A stretch of DNA of 64,000 nucleotides, from contig CAIKND010000079.1 in the NCBI GenBank assembly GCA_903828675.1, forward strand, positions 1-64,000, read 5' to 3'. The notes below the pieces were generated by a model that worked only from the letters and a program-made list of their open reading frames with translations, did no database searches and had not been told where the DNA came from. Position numbers and translations under genes: made by a program. Positions 34,566 to 43,730 of this stretch are shown here, one piece after another. How positions within the stretch are numbered: the first letter of the stretch is position 1; each line of letters starts with the position of its first letter. Source of the stretch: an uncultured Acidobacteriaceae bacterium (GTDB lineage Bacteria; Acidobacteriota; Terriglobia; Terriglobales; Acidobacteriaceae).

Positions 34566-36146
34566 TCAGCTGATCTTGAGCGCACAGCAAAGGTGGGTGC
34601 GTTCGATGGCGGAAGGCGGGATATTGAGTGTAATGCCGTTGCCCTCGGAGTGCCAAGCCACCTTCTCGCCGGAGCCGAGCACATTTATGCTGTGAATGCG
34701 GCCCGAAGGGAGCTTCAGCGGATTGACAGACGAAAGCGTGACCGTGCGCTCGGGGCGGCCGAGGAAGATTGCGTAAAGCGCATCTCCTTTAGTGGTGTAA
34801 CGCACATCCTGCCCGGTGTAAGGCTTGTCCTTGTTCTCGCTGAAGCCCGCTCCGCCTTCGTTGTGCGTAGGTCCTTCGCCATAGACGGTGAATGGGCGGG
34901 TTCCATAGATGGCCTCGCCATTGACTCGGAGCCAATCGCCGAGTTCAAGCAGGATCTTCTCGCTTTCCTCAGGGAACGTGCCATCGACCTTGGGACCAAC
35001 ATCTAGAAGCATGCAACCGTTCTTGGCAACAATGTCGGAAAGAATGCCGACGATATACTCAGGCGTCTTGAGCTTTTCGGCAGCCACGTAGAACCAGGGA
35101 CCGATGGCAGTGTCGTCAAGCCAGGGGTATGGAGTGATCGCATCTTCGCGGCCGCGCTCAAAGTCGAGGATTCCCGTGTGTTGATGGATGCCGCGATCCT
35201 TCTGGGTGACACAAATCGTGAGGTGATTCTTCTCCGCCCAGTCATAAGCAGCCGCGAACAGGCGCTGCTGGTACTCAGGCGTAATCACAGCGAAGAATTC
35301 GAAGTCGAAGTAGATCAGGTCGGGCTCGTAGCGCGTGAGCACTTCATAAACCTCGGCCAGCCAGCGATCCTGGAAATGCTTGCTTGGAGGAGCCTTGGGC
35401 GCGTGCACCTCGGTATAGAGATCTGCGTTCATTGGATCGGCGCCGTCGTAAGCAAAAGAAGGCTCGTAATAGCGCCATGCAAATCCATGGTGGAAGGATG
35501 TAATGAACTTGAGGCCGCGCGCACGGTAGGCCCGGGCCAATTCGCCTACGATGTCTCGGTGAGGGCCCATGGCCACCGCATTCCAGCGGGTCAGCGAGGA
35601 ATTCCAGAGTGCGAAGTTGTCGTGGTGCATCGCGACTGGCCCAGCAAACTTGGCGCCAGAGCGGGCGACAACATCGGCCCAGCGATACGCATCAAAGCGC
35701 TCGCCCGTGAACCTGGGAATGATGTCCTTGTAGCCGATGGTGTGCTGGTTGCCGAATGTCTTCTTGTGATACTCGAATGCCGGGTGTTCAGATTCGTACA
35801 TTTGGTTGCCGTACCACTCGGCGTCGCCAGGCGAGAATGAACTGCCAACGGTGACCGGGCCCCAGTGGGAGTAGATGCCGAACTTGGCATCACGGAACCA
35901 GCCGGCGTCCTGGTGATTATGCAATGAGTCCCACTTGGGCTGAAAAGGACCATTGGCCAGCAGAGAGTCAATCTCGGTGGTCGTTCTGGAAAGATTGCTT
36001 TCCTCCAGGGCCACGGCTCGCTCAGGGCTGAGTCCAACGAAAGGGTTGCCCTTGGAGATTCCGGACAATGGGGTTCCGAAAGCACGCAAGGCGGCAGGCG
36101 TTGCTGAAACGGTGAGGGCGTTCAAGAGGAACTTGCGTCGGTTCAT
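34566..36146 (-). CDS. GH29 alpha-L-fucosidase, Tat-exported
   Basis: A retaining alpha-L-fucosidase of 526 aa from the ATG at 36146 (AAGGAG lies 12 bases upstream; an ATG at 36167 lacks a ribosome site). The N-terminus MNRRKFLLNALTVSATPAAL is a twin-arginine-like signal. The catalytic domain has WFRDAKFGIYSHWGPVTVGS, the histidine-containing VAMHHDNFALWNSSLTRWNA, FITSFHHGFAWRYYEP, and the nucleophile Asp in DLIYFDFEFFAVITPEYQQR. A C-terminal beta-sandwich follows. It removes terminal L-fucose from plant or glycan chains in the periplasm or outside the cell. It lies directly upstream of the symporter/dehydrogenase scar on the same strand. Confidence 0.9.
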   Translation of the reverse strand: MNRRKFLLNALTVSATPAALRAFGTPLSGISKGNPFVGLSPERAVALEESNLSRTTTEIDSLLANGPFQPKWDSLHNHQDAGWFRDAKFGIYSHWGPVTVGSSFSPGDAEWYGNQMYESEHPAFEYHKKTFGNQHTIGYKDIIPRFTGERFDAYRWADVVARSGAKFAGPVAMHHDNFALWNSSLTRWNAVAMGPHRDIVGELARAYRARGLKFITSFHHGFAWRYYEPSFAYDGADPMNADLYTEVHAPKAPPSKHFQDRWLAEVYEVLTRYEPDLIYFDFEFFAVITPEYQQRLFAAAYDWAEKNHLTICVTQKDRGIHQHTGILDFERGREDAITPYPWLDDTAIGPWFYVAAEKLKTPEYIVGILSDIVAKNGCMLLDVGPKVDGTFPEESEKILLELGDWLRVNGEAIYGTRPFTVYGEGPTHNEGGAGFSENKDKPYTGQDVRYTTKGDALYAIFLGRPERTVTLSSVNPLKLPSGRIHSINVLGSGEKVAWHSEGNGITLNIPPSAIERTHLCCALKIS

Positions 36147-36400
36147 ATCCGGATTCAACTCCTTCATGTCGATTCGATCTTTGCGCTACGTAAAGCCTGC
36201 TCCATCGCGCAAACTGTAATGCCATTCGAGTTCAACTCCTGCGGGATAACCTCGGCAGCATTGTCTCAACTACAGACGTTAGTTTCCTGGCAAGAGTACA
36301 GTCAACTGAAATGAGCTGCCTTTGTCGTTCTCCTTGACATAAAGTGTTAGTTATCGTCGAGAAACCAAAAGGGAGCGCACACGGAGCTTTACGGGCTGGA

Positions 36401-36589
36401 TCACTTCCCGGAAGCGCGTCCTGCAAGAGCGCGACTGAGTTCGTTTGGATGCCGATAGTCGAGGTGGTAGGCAGTCGCTTTGACTTGCCACCCTTGGTCC
36501 CGGATGAGACGCCGGGCCTCATTCACCTTGAGATCGCGAGAGTATGCACCTGGGGAAATGCCAGCAACTTGGCAAAACAGCAAGGCCAC
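36401..36589 (-). pseudogene. Remnant of an AraC-family regulator (C-terminal HTH only)
   Basis: A 62-codon fragment reads AGISPGAYSRDLKVNEARRL, IRDQGWQVKATAYHLDYRHP and NELSRAL. This is the hinge and second helix-turn-helix of an AraC regulator. A stop lies in frame directly upstream, and the first 200 or so residues are missing. The surrounding 36147-36925 gap (779 bp) holds no other recognisable gene. It is probably the dead regulator of the flanking fucosidase genes. Confidence 0.6.
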
Positions 36590-36925
36590 GAACTGTTAAC
36601 AATGGGTGAACCCGTTGGCGTTGAACTCGGCTTGATGTTACTTGACAGCCTGGTTGAACTGGCTACGTGGAAAGAGTTGCAAAAGCTGCGAGTAGTCACT
36701 GCATACTTGATTCACAGCTGATCCTCTGTCGTTTGAATGTGGTCCTGTCAGGGAACCTGCCCCAGAGTATCGGAGATAAGCCCCCTCGGCCACAAATCAG
36801 GCGTCCTGAGCTGTTGGTCTATCTTGGACAGCATCGATATCATCCCGGCTTCGCCCTCGGCGAATATACTTGGTCCTGCCCATCGATAGTTGTTCAGCGC
36901 TCGCCCGCGCAGTGAGGGAATCTCT

Positions 36926-39394
36926 ATGAAAATGACCAGACGCGAAATATTGGCATCCGTACCTCTACTCATCGGCACAGCTAAGCTATGGGCATCAGCG
37001 GATTCTGCCGAGGCCCAATCGCCCAGCACCCGGCCGTGGTGGCCACAGCCAGCGGAGAAATGGACTGAAGCGCTACCCGTCGGCAATGGAAGGCTGGGTG
37101 GAATGGTCTTTGGTGGTCCGCTCGAAGAGCGAATAGAGCTGAACGAAGATACGCTGTGGTCGGGAGAGCCGCGCGATTTGCAGAATTACGAAGCAATCCG
37201 CTACCTGACGCAAATCAAGGAGTTGTTGCTCGCGGGGAAGAACGGCGAAGCCGAGGAACTAAGCAATGCGCATTTGCTTGGCCCATGGAACGAATCGTAT
37301 ATGCCGATGGGCAGCTTTACAATTAGCACGAGCCCTGGCGGAGTTCCAGTAGAACACTATCGTCGCTCACTAGATCTTCCAACAGGCATGGTAACGGTCG
37401 AGTTTCAGCAAGGCGCCATCAAATACAAGCGCGAACTCTTTGCCTCTGCTCCGGATCAAGTTATTGCAATCCGCTTGACATGCAGCGAGAGGGGCGGGGT
37501 GAACTTTGTTTCTGCGTTGAGCACCAAGCTCCATGCAAAAACCTTCGCCTGGAACAATTCAATCGCCCTCCGCGGGCGTTGCCCCGCTCACGTTGAACCA
37601 TCTTATGCTGAGACGCCCATGCCCATTGTCTGGGAAGATCAGCCGGATGGAAAGGGCATGCGCTTTGAAGTGCGCGTGCAGGTCGCTGTAAAAGGAGGAC
37701 GCTCGCTCGCGTCCGGCGACCACATTCAGGTAAGCGGAGCTGACGAAGCGATAATTCTCTTGAGTGCAGCAACGAGCTTCAACGGCTGCGCAGAGAGCCC
37801 AAGTAAGCATGGTCGCGACCCGGAGGCCATCTGCAACGAGGTTTTTGGACGCCTCAGTACCAGGACCTTTGCCGACATGGCGAAAGCCCATTGCGCTGAC
37901 CACGAAATGCTCTTTAATCGCGTCCAACTGCAACTCGGGCCCTCTCGATCCGATGGCCGCTCCGTTGTGCAGATGTTGAATGACTACAAGCAGGATAGCG
38001 ATCCCGCCCTGGCCGCACTCTATTTTCAATTCGGGCGGTATATGCTGATGGCCTGTTCGCGCCCAGGCAGCCAACCTGCCAATCTCCAGGGCATGTGGAA
38101 CACCTCAGTGCGCCCCCCGTGGAGCTGTAACTACACACTGAACTGCAACGCGGAGATCAATTACTGGCCGGCAGAAGTTGCGAATCTTTCCGAATGTCAT
38201 CAGCCCCTGCTCGACTTCATCGAGCGGCTGAAGGTCGATGGCCAACGTACAGCCCGCAACCTTTATGGATGCGCCGGTTGGGTGGCACATCACAATGCTG
38301 ACATCTGGTGCACGACATCACCTGTCGGTGGAAGCTCGCAATTTGCTGTCTGGAAAACCGGCGGAGCCTGGCTTTGTCATCACATCTGGGAACACTACAT
38401 GTTCAGCAAAGATCACGAGTTCCTTCAGAAGGCGTATCCCACTCTGCGCGAGGCCAGTCGCTTTTTCGTTGAGCACATGGTGCCGAACCAGGAAGGCTGG
38501 TGGGGTACCTATCCGGCTTCTTCCTTCGAGAACACGTTTCGAAAAGAGGACGGAACTGAGGGCCACTGCTGTATGGGGCCAGTGATGGACGGTGAAATTA
38601 TCCGGGATCTATTCGCCAACACAATCGAAGCCTCTGAAACATTGGAAGTCGATTCTGAGTTTCGCGCACAGTTGAAGGACCGGGTTGAGAAACTGCCTCC
38701 ACTGCGGGTCAGCCCGAGAACAGGCATGCTGCAGGAATGGTCGGAGGATTGGGACGCCGCCAACCCGCGCAATGGGCAAGTCGCTCCCATGTGGGCGGTC
38801 TACCCGGGAAAACAAATCTCTCCTCGCAGCACGCCGGATCTGGCTGACGGATTCCGAAAGCTCATCGACTTTCGTGCGCCCTGGAAATATAGCCAGGGCA
38901 GTTGGGTTGGGTCATGGACCGCGAATGCATTCGCACGCATCCTGGACGGGGAAGCCGCCTTCGCTATTGTTGACGGCCATCTCAAACATCAACTCAATCC
39001 GAACTTGATGGCTCATTTCAATCAGGAGCACGCTGAGTTTCAGATCGATGGCAACCTGGGAATCACAGCGGCAATCGCTGAAATGCTGCTACAGAGTCAG
39101 AATGATGAGTTGAGCTTGCTGCCCGCGCTGCCCAAACAGTGGAACGAAGGGGCTCTTCGTGGTTTTCGCGCGCGCGGTGGCTTGACGGTGAGCCTTTCTT
39201 GGAAGACCGGCCAAGCGACGGTAGCAGAATTGTCCTCGTTGAAAGAAGCACTGACACAGGTACGCCCTCCCAATTGGCAGCGAATCATTAAGGCCTCAGA
39301 AAATGATCGGCCAATGCAACTAGGTGTCGATAAAAATGGGCTGACTGCAATCACCGTACTCCCCGGGAAGCTTTACCGGCTAGTCTTCGCCTGA
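36926..39394 (+). CDS. GH95 alpha-L-fucosidase, exported
   Basis: An inverting GH95 enzyme of 822 aa, the usual length. The ATG at 36926 follows GTGAGGGAATCTCT. The signal has a twin-arginine-like start (MTRREILASVPLLIGTAKLW). Family landmarks are WTEALPVGNGRLGGMVFGGP, ELNEDTLWSG, LQGMWNTSVRPPWSCNYTLN followed by NAEINYWPAEVANLSECHQP, and near the C-terminus QIDGNLGITAAIAEMLLQS. GH95 enzymes cleave alpha-1,2-linked L-fucose, as in xyloglucan and glycans, and some members act on L-galactose. It diverges from the GH29 gene across the AraC remnant and converges on the GH38-like gene. Confidence 0.92.
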   Translation: MKMTRREILASVPLLIGTAKLWASADSAEAQSPSTRPWWPQPAEKWTEALPVGNGRLGGMVFGGPLEERIELNEDTLWSGEPRDLQNYEAIRYLTQIKELLLAGKNGEAEELSNAHLLGPWNESYMPMGSFTISTSPGGVPVEHYRRSLDLPTGMVTVEFQQGAIKYKRELFASAPDQVIAIRLTCSERGGVNFVSALSTKLHAKTFAWNNSIALRGRCPAHVEPSYAETPMPIVWEDQPDGKGMRFEVRVQVAVKGGRSLASGDHIQVSGADEAIILLSAATSFNGCAESPSKHGRDPEAICNEVFGRLSTRTFADMAKAHCADHEMLFNRVQLQLGPSRSDGRSVVQMLNDYKQDSDPALAALYFQFGRYMLMACSRPGSQPANLQGMWNTSVRPPWSCNYTLNCNAEINYWPAEVANLSECHQPLLDFIERLKVDGQRTARNLYGCAGWVAHHNADIWCTTSPVGGSSQFAVWKTGGAWLCHHIWEHYMFSKDHEFLQKAYPTLREASRFFVEHMVPNQEGWWGTYPASSFENTFRKEDGTEGHCCMGPVMDGEIIRDLFANTIEASETLEVDSEFRAQLKDRVEKLPPLRVSPRTGMLQEWSEDWDAANPRNGQVAPMWAVYPGKQISPRSTPDLADGFRKLIDFRAPWKYSQGSWVGSWTANAFARILDGEAAFAIVDGHLKHQLNPNLMAHFNQEHAEFQIDGNLGITAAIAEMLLQSQNDELSLLPALPKQWNEGALRGFRARGGLTVSLSWKTGQATVAELSSLKEALTQVRPPNWQRIIKASENDRPMQLGVDKNGLTAITVLPGKLYRLVFA

Positions 39395-39486
39395 GTGAGA
39401 AATCATTGCATGCGACGCACCAGCCCCAGGGTCATTGGGGAATATGTGTCGTGCGATGGCCGCACAAAATTGAACGCAGGCGCCGG

Positions 39487-42186
39487 TCAGAATTCTGCGC
39501 TTCCACCTCCAAAGGGCGGATGCCCCTTCACGTTCGGATCGTAGGCGTGGAGCGCGGCCAGTTTATCCTTGGGCACGAATTCGTCCCATGCCGTGATGGG
39601 GTTTGGGACAGTCAGCCTGTGCGCGGTCTGAAAGTGGAGAGTCACAATCTGCTGCGGCTGAACGGGAATCGTGTAGGCCCCTGAGCCGGAGAGCTTGGAT
39701 TTGTGTCTGCCGGTGAGGTCCGTGATGTAGACCGGGCCGTGGGGCAGGGAGAGCTTAATGGTAGCGGTTCCCGCGAGGCCGAGCGTTTCAGCAAAACGCA
39801 GTTCGATATGGTCTTCTTCCCTGCGCATGGCCTCGACGATGATGTTGTCGGAGGTTTCAAGGAATGACTCGGAGGGCTTGGTCGAGACCTGCTCGAATAG
39901 GACGGGAGGTTGGTTGTATTCCCAGGCGAAGTGGGGGATGCGGGCCTGGCTCCAGGGCTCTACATGGGGCACCAGCGCATAGCTGAGGACGTGCTTGCCC
40001 TGCCCGCTGGTCCATGGGTTGTCGAACTTGTGGTACTGATCTTCGGCGTTGAGCAGGTAGATCAAGGGTGTGTTGCCGTTGATCTCGCGGCCGCTGAGGC
40101 CACGGTCCATAAGCGCCACCCCCCCGCCGCCAGCGAGTTCAAAATCCATCCAGCGTACGGCTGGAACGATGCCTTTGTTCCATCCGGGCAAATCGGCATC
40201 GGGGCGCGCCCACCCACTGTGTGCGAAGCCGTAGGGAATGCCGCGGCGGACTTCGACGACATCCTCGGCGAGTGGGAACTCGGCGATCACAACCGAGTAA
40301 TCAGGAATGTCGTTGAGCTCGGTCTCGAAGTCTATGCGGGGATAGTCGTGGTAGAACCGCAAGCGGCGAATGAGCTTGCCACCACCCCAGAAGCGGCCGA
40401 TCGCCTCGACGCTGATCGAAACGGGTCCGCGCTCAATCCTGACCAGGGAGTCATAGTCGCTCGATGAGCCAAGCTTTACCCGGCCGGGGCGGGGAGGCAT
40501 ATAGTCGCCTGGGTTCTTCTCCTCCTTGACGGGCCGCTCGGCCACAATAACATTCGCCGGCGCACGCAACAGTTCGCGGCCTGAAGGCTTGAGGCGGAGA
40601 CTGGAAAGCGCGCCGGTCTTTGGATCGACCTGTGCGATGAAGTTTGCCGTTTCGATTGGGGCGGAGGTATCGACCGTTTGCGGCCGAGAAGAGGCTTCGT
40701 CTGAGAGTTTAGAGCCCCCTATGCTGAAAGAATGCAGCTCGGGGCTGCAAAGCGTGCGACCATCTGACAGGGCCTCGCAGGGTACGCCTTCCAATCTCTT
40801 CCCGGCGGGGAGTGCAAGGACAACTGGGTCAGAACGCCTCCAGTTAAGCGGATTGAAGAGGCCGATTGCACTGCCCTGGGGCAGTAGCGATCGAGCCGCT
40901 TCATCGAGGAGGCGCGAGGTTGTCTTGCTGACCCAGTCAAAGCGGTCGCGCACATCCCAGGAGTTTTCACTTGCAAAGACCATCCCTCCGGCCGAGCCCC
41001 AGAGAGTGTTTCGATCCATGTTGAGGCACATCAGTGTCCAGGCGCTATAGGTGTCTTTCACGGCATAGCTGTATTCGCCGCGGAAACTCGCGATGGTCGA
41101 GAGTATCTCGGCAGCCTGAAGCGCCTGCTCGTTGCTGCGATAGCGGGTCTTGACCTCGGGGTTCTCGATCCAGAATGCGTCGAAATCATAGGCGGTGCCG
41201 GCGCGACTGGTGGGAATCTGGATTTGCCCAGACTGAATGCCGGGTAGGACGGCATCGACGTATTGGCTGAGGGTAGAGAAGCGGATGCGCGCCTGGGAAC
41301 CAAGAGCATCCCACTGCTTGATGAGCTGAGACGGATACTCTTTGACCTCTGGAGCGCAGGAATAATCGTCACCACCGCCGAGGACTAGCACCGGCGCGCC
41401 GGATGGGGTGATTTTGTCTTTTGCGGCGAAGAACGTGTCGAGTGCATGAAGTTGCTCCGCCGCGAGCGGAGTCTTGCTCGAGAAGATGGGCTGGGCTTCG
41501 CTGTAGTGGCCGGGGCTAAGAGTCAGAATCTTAGAACCATCGGGCGAGACCGACCAGTAAATAGTCTTGCCGGTGGGATTTTTGCGGGTATAGACCATGG
41601 CATCCAGCCCTAGTCCCGCGGAGATCTGCGGCATCTGCTCGTGGGTACCGCATACGTCGATCGTCCAGGCATAGCGAGGCTGAACGCCGAAGACCTGCTG
41701 ATACCAGCGCAGGCCCAGTACGCCCATGCGCACGAGCGCTTCTCCCCCGGAGAGGTTGATGGTGGGCTCGAGAAACATGGCGTTCACCAGCTCGACGCGC
41801 TTCTCGCGGACGCGCGCCTTGATCTCCGCAAAGCGCTCCGGTCGAAAGTTCATGATGGCGATGATGTTGTTGATCTCAGACAGGACGAAGGCATAGTTCG
41901 AGTCAGTACCGACACGGTCAAGGTGGGTCAGATAGCTATTGGCGCAATAAACGCGCTCATGCGAGAAGGTAGTGAGCCAACCGCAGCTTGCTGGATGGAA
42001 GTTGGGCACGATGTAGACATCGTGCTTTGATTCCGAAGCGGCCGCACTGGGCTGGCCGGCCACTCCTGTTCCGGCCGCAGCCGCCAGCAGGCCGAGAAAG
42101 CGCCGCCTGCTAAGCGCGTGGTCATGGCTGCTCGAATCTGCGAGATCACAGGTGGCCTTCGTTTGAGAGGGGGTGAGTCGGCGCAT
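39487..42186 (-). CDS. Divergent GH38-family (alpha-mannosidase-like) exported hydrolase
   Basis: An 899-aa protein with a Tat signal (SRRRFLGLLAAAAGTGVAGQ). The fold follows GH38: an N-terminal VYIVPNFHPASCGWLTTFSH in the place of the zinc motif VPHSHxDxGW, YAFVLSEINNIIAI, ELVNAMFLEPTINLSGGEAL, the nucleophile region YAWTIDVCGTHEQMPQISAG, and a long C-terminal beta-sandwich with ARSLLPQGSAIGLFNPLNWR. The first His of the zinc motif is Asn and the Asp after the second His is missing, so metal binding and the classic mannosidase activity are doubtful. It lies inside the fucoside cluster, so it may attack an unusual glycoside. Confidence 0.8.
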   Translation of the reverse strand: MRRLTPSQTKATCDLADSSSHDHALSRRRFLGLLAAAAGTGVAGQPSAAASESKHDVYIVPNFHPASCGWLTTFSHERVYCANSYLTHLDRVGTDSNYAFVLSEINNIIAIMNFRPERFAEIKARVREKRVELVNAMFLEPTINLSGGEALVRMGVLGLRWYQQVFGVQPRYAWTIDVCGTHEQMPQISAGLGLDAMVYTRKNPTGKTIYWSVSPDGSKILTLSPGHYSEAQPIFSSKTPLAAEQLHALDTFFAAKDKITPSGAPVLVLGGGDDYSCAPEVKEYPSQLIKQWDALGSQARIRFSTLSQYVDAVLPGIQSGQIQIPTSRAGTAYDFDAFWIENPEVKTRYRSNEQALQAAEILSTIASFRGEYSYAVKDTYSAWTLMCLNMDRNTLWGSAGGMVFASENSWDVRDRFDWVSKTTSRLLDEAARSLLPQGSAIGLFNPLNWRRSDPVVLALPAGKRLEGVPCEALSDGRTLCSPELHSFSIGGSKLSDEASSRPQTVDTSAPIETANFIAQVDPKTGALSSLRLKPSGRELLRAPANVIVAERPVKEEKNPGDYMPPRPGRVKLGSSSDYDSLVRIERGPVSISVEAIGRFWGGGKLIRRLRFYHDYPRIDFETELNDIPDYSVVIAEFPLAEDVVEVRRGIPYGFAHSGWARPDADLPGWNKGIVPAVRWMDFELAGGGGVALMDRGLSGREINGNTPLIYLLNAEDQYHKFDNPWTSGQGKHVLSYALVPHVEPWSQARIPHFAWEYNQPPVLFEQVSTKPSESFLETSDNIIVEAMRREEDHIELRFAETLGLAGTATIKLSLPHGPVYITDLTGRHKSKLSGSGAYTIPVQPQQIVTLHFQTAHRLTVPNPITAWDEFVPKDKLAALHAYDPNVKGHPPFGGGSAEF

Positions 42187-42649
42187 TGGTTCCTTTCCAT
42201 CGCCGCCATGAAGTATTAGGCGGCCTCATTTGAGAATCGGTTGCGTGTCGGATGAAGTATATACGCCAGCCAGCAAAGATAGCAGCCAGTAAAAAGCTTT
42301 GAAGGCCGAAGCTGTCGCGGCCAAATGACAATTCTGGCATACTCGTTTCTCAATGGAAGCATTTGGCACGACAGATGTTGAGTCGCGACAATCCTTGAGT
42401 GTTGTTTGGTGCATGCGCAGCGCGGTAATATGACCGCATCAGAACTTTGGATTGGGAGCGGTCAGTTCGACCAATCATCTCGCTTCCGATATGCGTCTCA
42501 GAAATGTCAAGTATTGAAGCGAAATTGACATTGAGTTTTTCGCGTACTCTTGGTAGCTTCGAGTTTGACATCAAAAGGAAGATCATGCGCACGCGCCTGC
42601 AACTCCTGAGAATCGCTTGCACTAGCGCCACCGACCGGAGTTCACTCGC
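42187..42649. other. 463-bp divergent intergenic region, no gene seen
   Basis: Contains the promoters of the GH38-like gene (minus) and the RhaT-type permease (plus). A TTGACA (42523-42528) may be part of one. No strong repeat or operator is apparent. Confidence 0.35.
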
Positions 42650-43711
42650 ATGATCACTCCAAGTCTTCCGCTTGGTATCGAGTTCCATGCAGGCGGCGCG
42701 TTCCTATCGGCCAACTGTTACGCACCTCAGAAGTACATCAAGAAGTGGTCCTGGGAATCGTTCTGGATGATGCAAGCATTCTGGTGCTGGCTTGTTCTGC
42801 CAATCACCGGCGCCCTCATCACGATTCCTCATCTATGGCTCGTCTTGACACAAGCCCCTTCCGACCGAATGTTCTTTGCATTTCTGATGGGAATCGCATA
42901 CGGCATCGGGGGCGCCGCTTTCAACATCTCAATCCGCTATATCGGGTTTTCGCTAACCTATTCAATTGCGGTCGGCCTCTCCAGCATTCTCGGCACAATA
43001 GTTCCACCCCTGGTGCGGGGACAAGTCGCAGCGATCGCCGGGCGTCCGGGTTCGCAATGGGTGCTAGCCGGGATAGCAGCAGGCGCGCTGGGGATTGCGA
43101 TCTGCGGCGTTGCTGGACGACTGAAGGAGCGCGACCTTGATGCTGCTGCAGGAGAGCGCGGCGAGTTTTCGCTGATCAAAGGTCTTATGTTATCCCTGGT
43201 GGCCGGGATATTCTCAGCTGTATACGGTCTGGCACTTGAAGTGGCTGCTCCTGTGGCGGATGTAGCGGAGCATTTTGGGGCGGGTGTGTGGAAGGGCAAC
43301 GTGTCTTATATATTTGTCAACTCTGGCGCCTTCCTGACGGCCGCGGTATTCAGCCTCTATCTTGCCAGGCGAAACTGTTCGATGGGCGAACTAGTGGCAC
43401 TTCCCGATGATGGCGGCACTCAACGAGTTACGCGAAATCACATGCTTGCATTGCTGACCGGGACTCTCTGGTACGGACAGTTCTTCTTCTACAATCTCGG
43501 GCACGTCCACCTGGGTCAGCAATATGAGTTCTGCAGCTGGGCAATTCACATGATCATGCTGGTCCTGTTCAGTAATCTTCTGGCCATCGCATTCAGGGAA
43601 TGGGGAGGAAGCGCGAGCAGCACTCGCATGATGATTGGCTTTGGGATCGCAGTTCTGTCTGGAGCCATTCTAATGCTTACCTGGGGCAGTCATCTTGGGG
43701 GAATTTCTTAA
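42650..43711 (+). CDS. RhaT-family L-rhamnose/L-fucose-type proton symporter
   Basis: Inner-membrane carrier of 353 aa with about ten transmembrane segments. It aligns along its length with E. coli RhaT by eye: GIEFHAGGAFLSANCYAPQK followed by YIKKWSWESFW, MGIAYGIGGAAFNISIRYIG, GVAGRLKERDL, LIKGLMLSLVAGIFSAVYGL, and LLTGTLWYGQFFFYNLGHVH with YEFCSWAIHMIM. RhaT imports L-rhamnose, a 6-deoxy sugar like L-fucose. In this cluster, next to fucosidases, either substrate is possible. It starts an operon with the URO-D-family gene 19 bp downstream and perhaps the second GH29. Confidence 0.87.
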   Translation: MITPSLPLGIEFHAGGAFLSANCYAPQKYIKKWSWESFWMMQAFWCWLVLPITGALITIPHLWLVLTQAPSDRMFFAFLMGIAYGIGGAAFNISIRYIGFSLTYSIAVGLSSILGTIVPPLVRGQVAAIAGRPGSQWVLAGIAAGALGIAICGVAGRLKERDLDAAAGERGEFSLIKGLMLSLVAGIFSAVYGLALEVAAPVADVAEHFGAGVWKGNVSYIFVNSGAFLTAAVFSLYLARRNCSMGELVALPDDGGTQRVTRNHMLALLTGTLWYGQFFFYNLGHVHLGQQYEFCSWAIHMIMLVLFSNLLAIAFREWGGSASSTRMMIGFGIAVLSGAILMLTWGSHLGGIS

Positions 43712-43730
43712 CTACTTGGAGCATACAGCT

